Shown here: positions 61,109 to 64,000 of the stretch, piece by piece | Numbering within the stretch: the stretch's first letter is position 1 | Layout of the letters: each line of letters begins with the position of its first letter | Assembly: GCA_937959265.1 (NCBI GenBank) | Contig: CALGMA010000015.1 | Span: forward strand, 1 to 64,000 | Direction of reading: 5' to 3' | DNA from: an uncultured Anaerolineae bacterium | GTDB lineage: Bacteria > Chloroflexota > Anaerolineae > J036 > Brachytrichaceae | DNA length: 64,000 bases | The notes under the pieces: generated by a model | Told to the model about the DNA's origin: nothing | The model's database searches: none | The model's input: only the letters and a program-made list of their open reading frames with translations | Position numbers and translations under genes: made by a program

Positions 61109-61513
61109 TCATTGCCCTTCGCGCAGCTTGCGAATCTGATCGGCAATCCGTGTCTCGTCGAGCTGCGCATCCGACGTGGCCTCGCCCCCCTCGGCCTGAG
61201 CCATGCTTGAGGTTGGAGATGGTTGGGGCGTAGGAGACAAGCGCTGCCGTGTGTGCGTGACTTGCTGACGAGCCTCCACTTCATCCAACAAGCGCTGCAG
61301 TTCGGCGATCTCATCCCTCAGCCGGCCGGCCAGCGCATCGTCCCCGCGCTTTTCTGCCCCGGCCAGATCTTCTCGCAGGGTCTCGAGTTGTGACCGCGCT
61401 TCGTCTAGCAACCTGTCGCGGCGCCGGTTGGACGATGCCCGCGCTGGGCCTCCGCAGAAGGCGCTGCCTACAGTCGAGCGAATGAGCAATTTCACGCGGT
61501 CGAGGAACTTCAT
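61109..61513 (-). CDS. Short PspA/IM30-like coiled-coil protein
   Basis: 134 residues. The N-terminus MKFLDRVKLLIRSTVGSAF resembles the amphipathic membrane-binding helix of PspA/IM30, and the middle (about 40-85) is a coiled coil of LETLREDLAGAEKRGDDALA type. The rest is a Pro/Thr/Ser linker and a short C-terminal helix. Full PspA is about 220 residues, so this is a shortened relative at most. It overlaps the stop of the SDR gene by ATGA, and the two form a minus-strand operon. Function is unknown. Confidence 0.6.
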   Translation of the reverse strand: MKFLDRVKLLIRSTVGSAFCGGPARASSNRRRDRLLDEARSQLETLREDLAGAEKRGDDALAGRLRDEIAELQRLLDEVEARQQVTHTRQRLSPTPQPSPTSSMAQAEGGEATSDAQLDETRIADQIRKLREGQ

Positions 61514-62229
61514 CGGGCACCGAAGAGCGACAGACGTTGGCCATTCATGTTGGCTGCGGCGTCGGAGCACAGATACAACATCGCGCCGGCGATGTCCTCG
61601 GCTGTGGTGAACTTTGCATAGTCGGCGTCGGGCTTTTCGGCGCGCATTTGTGGTGTGAGGATGGCGTTAACGAGGATGATATTGGCGGTTGCGCCGGTGC
61701 CCCTGAATTCGTCGGCCAGGGCCAGGGTAAGCGTCTCGCTGGCCGCCTTGCAGGCTGCGTAGGCAGCGTTCGTGTGTGAGGGCTTTTGGGCCTGTGGTGA
61801 GGACACCAGGATGAAGCGGCCGCGGCTGGCCTTGAGCGGCTCGACAAAGGCGCGCATCACGTTCCATGTCGTCTCAATCAGGAGCTGCTTCAGCAACACC
61901 CAGTCGTCGTCGGGGAACTGAGCGATCTTCTGCCCGCCGCGGTAGCCGCCGACGAGGTGGAGCACAGCGTCCACGCGCCCGTGTCGTTGCTGGATTTGCT
62001 CCGCCCATGTGTGCGTCTGTTCTGCGTCGAGCAGGTCCACCGTGGCCCGATGATGCCTTTCCGGCGGCGCACCGAGCGACGCGATGAGCGCGTCGAGCTT
62101 GGATGCATCTCGGTCCACCAACGACAGCGCTGCGCCGGCGCGTGCGAAGGCCTCGACGACCGTGGGGCCGAGGCCGCCAGTTGCGCCGGCGATGGCGACG
62201 ACTCTGCCGTCCAGGGGTGTGTTCATCAT
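61510..62229 (-). CDS. Short-chain dehydrogenase/reductase
   Basis: 239 residues. NAD(P) loop AGATGGLGPTVV, HLVGGYRGG in place of the usual NNAG segment, catalytic serine in ILVSSPQAQKP and YAACK. The substrate is unknown. A perfect TATAAT on the minus strand ends 6 nt before the ATG at 62229, so the message is leaderless. The following short PspA-like gene is coupled through ATGA. It is divergent from the methyltransferase at 62354. Confidence 0.84.
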   Translation of the reverse strand: MMNTPLDGRVVAIAGATGGLGPTVVEAFARAGAALSLVDRDASKLDALIASLGAPPERHHRATVDLLDAEQTHTWAEQIQQRHGRVDAVLHLVGGYRGGQKIAQFPDDDWVLLKQLLIETTWNVMRAFVEPLKASRGRFILVSSPQAQKPSHTNAAYAACKAASETLTLALADEFRGTGATANIILVNAILTPQMRAEKPDADYAKFTTAEDIAGAMLYLCSDAAANMNGQRLSLFGAR

Positions 62230-62235
62230 AGATGG

Positions 62236-62241
62236 ATTATA
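62236..62241 (-). promoter_or_regulatory. -10 box of the SDR gene at 62229 (leaderless)
   Basis: Consensus TATAAT ends 6 nt before the ATG, the clearest leaderless promoter in the window. Confidence 0.7.
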
Positions 62242-62335
62242 GGATGGGGTACGGCTGCTCTGTGCCGTCGAGTTGAACAGACGGGATGCATGGCCGCGCA
62301 GCTGGGATGCAAGTGAGGCGATATCTCCATGCCAT

Positions 62336-62341
62336 TACAAT
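62336..62341 (+). promoter_or_regulatory. -10 box of the methyltransferase gene
   Basis: TACAAT ends 12 nt before the ATG at 62354, leaving a leader of about five nt with no ribosome site. Confidence 0.45.
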
Positions 62342-62353
62342 CTTCAGACACTG

Positions 62354-63106
62354 ATGTGCGAATTGTCTGATGCCTCGCCGACATTGACCTCGAAAGCCGC
62401 CGAACGCGGTAATCCATCGTTCGTGTGGCGCGCAGGTCAGGAGCGCCGATTGGCTATGCTGAATGCGGCGGCGCCGTTAGCCGGCAAGCGCGTGCTGGAG
62501 TTCGGCTGTGGCATCGGCACCTATATGCGCGAGATCCGCCGCTACACGCCGCACGTGTTCGGCTTCGATATCGAAATCGAGCGGTTGCAGACCGGTCGCG
62601 TGCTGGGGGTGGAGGGGCTACTGGCTGCTGCGGCTGAGCGGCTGCCGTTCGCGGATAACGCGTTCGACGTGGTGTTCAGCAACGAGGTGCTCGAACACGT
62701 TCAGGACGACCGCGCGGCTTGTCGCGAAATTGCACGCGTGCTGTGCCCTGGCGGCCGGGCGGTGATCTTTGTGCCCAACCGGCTGTATCCCTTTGAGACG
62801 CACGGCATCTACTGGCGCGGCCAATATCATTTCGGCAATAAGCCATTTGTGAACTGGTTGCCGGACGCGGTTCGCAACACGCTCGCGCCCCATGTGCGCG
62901 CCTACACGTCGCGACAGCTGCGCGCGCTGTTCGACGGTACGCCCGTGCGCCTGGTCTTGCATACACAGGTGTATCCGGGCTTCGACAACATCGTCGCGCG
63001 CACCGGCGTCGCCGGTCGGGCCCTACGTGCAGCAGCGCATGGGTTCGAATCGTCGCCATTGCGCGTATTCGGGCTCTCGCATCTGCTGGTGGTGGAGAAA
63101 GTGTGA
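62354..63106 (+). CDS. SAM-dependent methyltransferase (type 11 domain)
   Basis: 250 residues. The SAM loop is VLEFGCGIGTYMREI, followed by FGFDIEIERL, RLPFADNAFDVVFSNEVLEHV and RVLCPGGRAVIFVPN, the standard order of the type 11 domain. The C-terminal 80 residues are a family-specific cap. It overlaps the downstream GT-C glycosyltransferase gene by one base (TGATG), so a role in envelope glycan or lipid modification is plausible. The start at 62354 was chosen over a frame opening at 62273 that crosses the -10 box. Confidence 0.85.
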   Translation: MCELSDASPTLTSKAAERGNPSFVWRAGQERRLAMLNAAAPLAGKRVLEFGCGIGTYMREIRRYTPHVFGFDIEIERLQTGRVLGVEGLLAAAAERLPFADNAFDVVFSNEVLEHVQDDRAACREIARVLCPGGRAVIFVPNRLYPFETHGIYWRGQYHFGNKPFVNWLPDAVRNTLAPHVRAYTSRQLRALFDGTPVRLVLHTQVYPGFDNIVARTGVAGRALRAAAHGFESSPLRVFGLSHLLVVEKV

Positions 63107-64000
63107 TGCCGCGCGTGCGCCAGCCAATGCTGTCCGACTTCATCCTGCTGGTTGCGCTGATGTTTGTCGTCTTCACGCTGGGTCAGGCACTAGTCGAATA
63201 CCTTGCCCTGGCTGGCGAAGCGATTCGCTATCCCTATCCGCTTGAGTATGGTGAAGGCCCGATGCTCGATCAGGTCATGCGGCTGGTGCACGGCGAGGCC
63301 ATCTATCCGGCTGCACTAATGCTCCCGCCGTATCGCGTAACCTATGATCCCCCCCTGTTCCACCTGGTGCAGACGCCGTTCATCTCCGCTGGCAGCCCGG
63401 CTTTCACGTTTGGACGTGCTGCATCGCTGATTAGCGCATTGGCCAGCGTGGTCTTTCTAACACTGATTGCCCATCGCCTGACCGATGACTGGATGGCCTC
63501 ACTCGTCGGGGGATTCTTGCTGCTGGCTTTTCCGCACGTCGCGTTCTGGTCGTTATTCAGCCGGGCCGACACGCTAGCCCTGGCGCTGAGCCTGGCTGGG
63601 CTGTATGTTGTCCTGCGATGGTCGCAACACTGGCTGGGCCTGGCGATCGCGACAGCGCTGTTCGTCCTGGCGATCTATACGCGGCTCAACTTCGTCCTGG
63701 CCGGCCCGGCGACGGCAACGCTATGGCTGGCCTCGCAGCGACGACGGCGCGAAGCGCTGGGGTTGCTGGCCGGCGTTGCCGGTGTGTCGCTGGCGATCTT
63801 CCTCGCGCTCAATCTCGTCACTGCTGGTGGGTTCTCCCAGCATGTCATCACCGCACGCTTGATCGGCTTCAGCCTCTTTCCGGTGATCGGCCAGTTCATC
63901 AATCTGTTCGTGCATGCAGCGTTCGTCATTATCGGGGGCATCCTCTTTTTGGTACTCGAGCGCACTACCGAGCCGACGCGATCCTGGCACTTCGCGCTGA
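63106..64000 (+). CDS. GT-C-type membrane glycosyltransferase, 3' end outside the window
   Basis: 298 codons open to the window edge. ATG at 63106 overlaps the methyltransferase stop in TGATG. The first helix (DFILLVALMFVVFTLG) is followed by a conserved acidic loop, EYGEGPMLDQV, then IYP and YDPPLFHLVQTPF, the layout of dolichyl-phosphate-mannose-type (ArnT/PMT-like) transferases where loop acids bind the lipid-linked sugar. At least seven helices are seen. It probably adds sugars to envelope glycans or proteins. Confidence 0.8.
   Translation, partial: MPRVRQPMLSDFILLVALMFVVFTLGQALVEYLALAGEAIRYPYPLEYGEGPMLDQVMRLVHGEAIYPAALMLPPYRVTYDPPLFHLVQTPFISAGSPAFTFGRAASLISALASVVFLTLIAHRLTDDWMASLVGGFLLLAFPHVAFWSLFSRADTLALALSLAGLYVVLRWSQHWLGLAIATALFVLAIYTRLNFVLAGPATATLWLASQRRRREALGLLAGVAGVSLAIFLALNLVTAGGFSQHVITARLIGFSLFPVIGQFINLFVHAAFVIIGGILFLVLERTTEPTRSWHFAL

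Overview
The window is a 64 kb piece of a GC-rich bacterial chromosome carrying about 58 protein genes, three tRNAs and many intergenic signals. There are no rRNA genes, phage genes, CRISPR arrays or full insertion sequences. Gene content and architecture point to a free-living heterotroph: branched-chain-type and glycine betaine ABC transporters, fused permeases, many Gfo/Idh/MocA and SDR oxidoreductases, Pro/Thr-rich lipoproteins, an NBR1-like Ig domain, leaderless promoters and a selenocysteine tRNA. These fit Chloroflexota (Anaerolineae-like) best, but the assignment is inference; no rRNA or marker comparison could be run.

Layout. 1-5.4 kb: a lipoprotein cut by the window edge, yifB divergent from an HAD phosphatase, a homospermidine-synthase-like dehydrogenase and a LysM lipoprotein. 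5.4-11.7 kb: cobalamin adenosyltransferase, the pyruvate dehydrogenase E1alpha-E1beta-E2 operon (no E3) closed by a strong terminator, murA with an Asp at the fosfomycin cysteine, and a DUF1405 membrane protein. 11.8-17.6 kb: TIM-barrel isomerase, threonine aldolase, PIG-L deacetylase, HAD-IB hydrolase, and an amino-acid ABC binding protein and permease without an ATPase. 17.6-22.4 kb: MarR regulator plus two half-transporters that form an asymmetric ABC exporter. 22.4-29.5 kb: a sugar-acid type catabolic region (two SDRs, two Gfo/Idh/MocA enzymes, a glucarate-dehydratase relative, a FAD enzyme), interrupted by a small MITE-like element and a tRNA.

29.4-35.6 kb is the most unusual part. A near-consensus promoter drives a 280-nt leader holding a 40-codon cysteine-rich reading frame, followed by an operon of LivK-type binding protein, uroporphyrinogen-decarboxylase-like protein, fused LivH-LivM permease, LivG and LivF. 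This looks like peptide-controlled attenuation of an ABC importer, possibly for a sulfur- or methyl-containing compound. 35.6-38.3 kb is a minus-strand operon (nudC and two EamA transporters). 38.4-45.6 kb is an osmoprotection block: betaine binding protein, ATPase, tandem-duplicated ProW permease, two-ACT protein, GNAT acetyltransferase and choline dehydrogenase.

45.6-53.8 kb holds a double-hotdog thioesterase, methyltransferase, NBR1-like lipoprotein, MFS transporter, HDAC-family deacetylase, a DUF6483-like protein, purA and recA; recA has a GAAC-N4-GTTC SOS box at its promoter. 53.8-59.2 kb: tRNA-Sec, xseB, DUF554, der, an aquaporin with an unusual filter, lysC and tRNA-Arg(CCG). 59.2-64 kb: a small coiled-coil ORF, phoU and an OmpR-type response regulator without a kinase, an SDR with a PspA-like short protein, a methyltransferase, and a GT-C glycosyltransferase that runs off the end.

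A repeated theme is a -10 hexamer (TANNNT) lying only 6-10 nt before the start codon, without a Shine-Dalgarno site, at ten or so genes on both strands. These genes are probably translated from leaderless mRNAs, and this was used to choose several starts.
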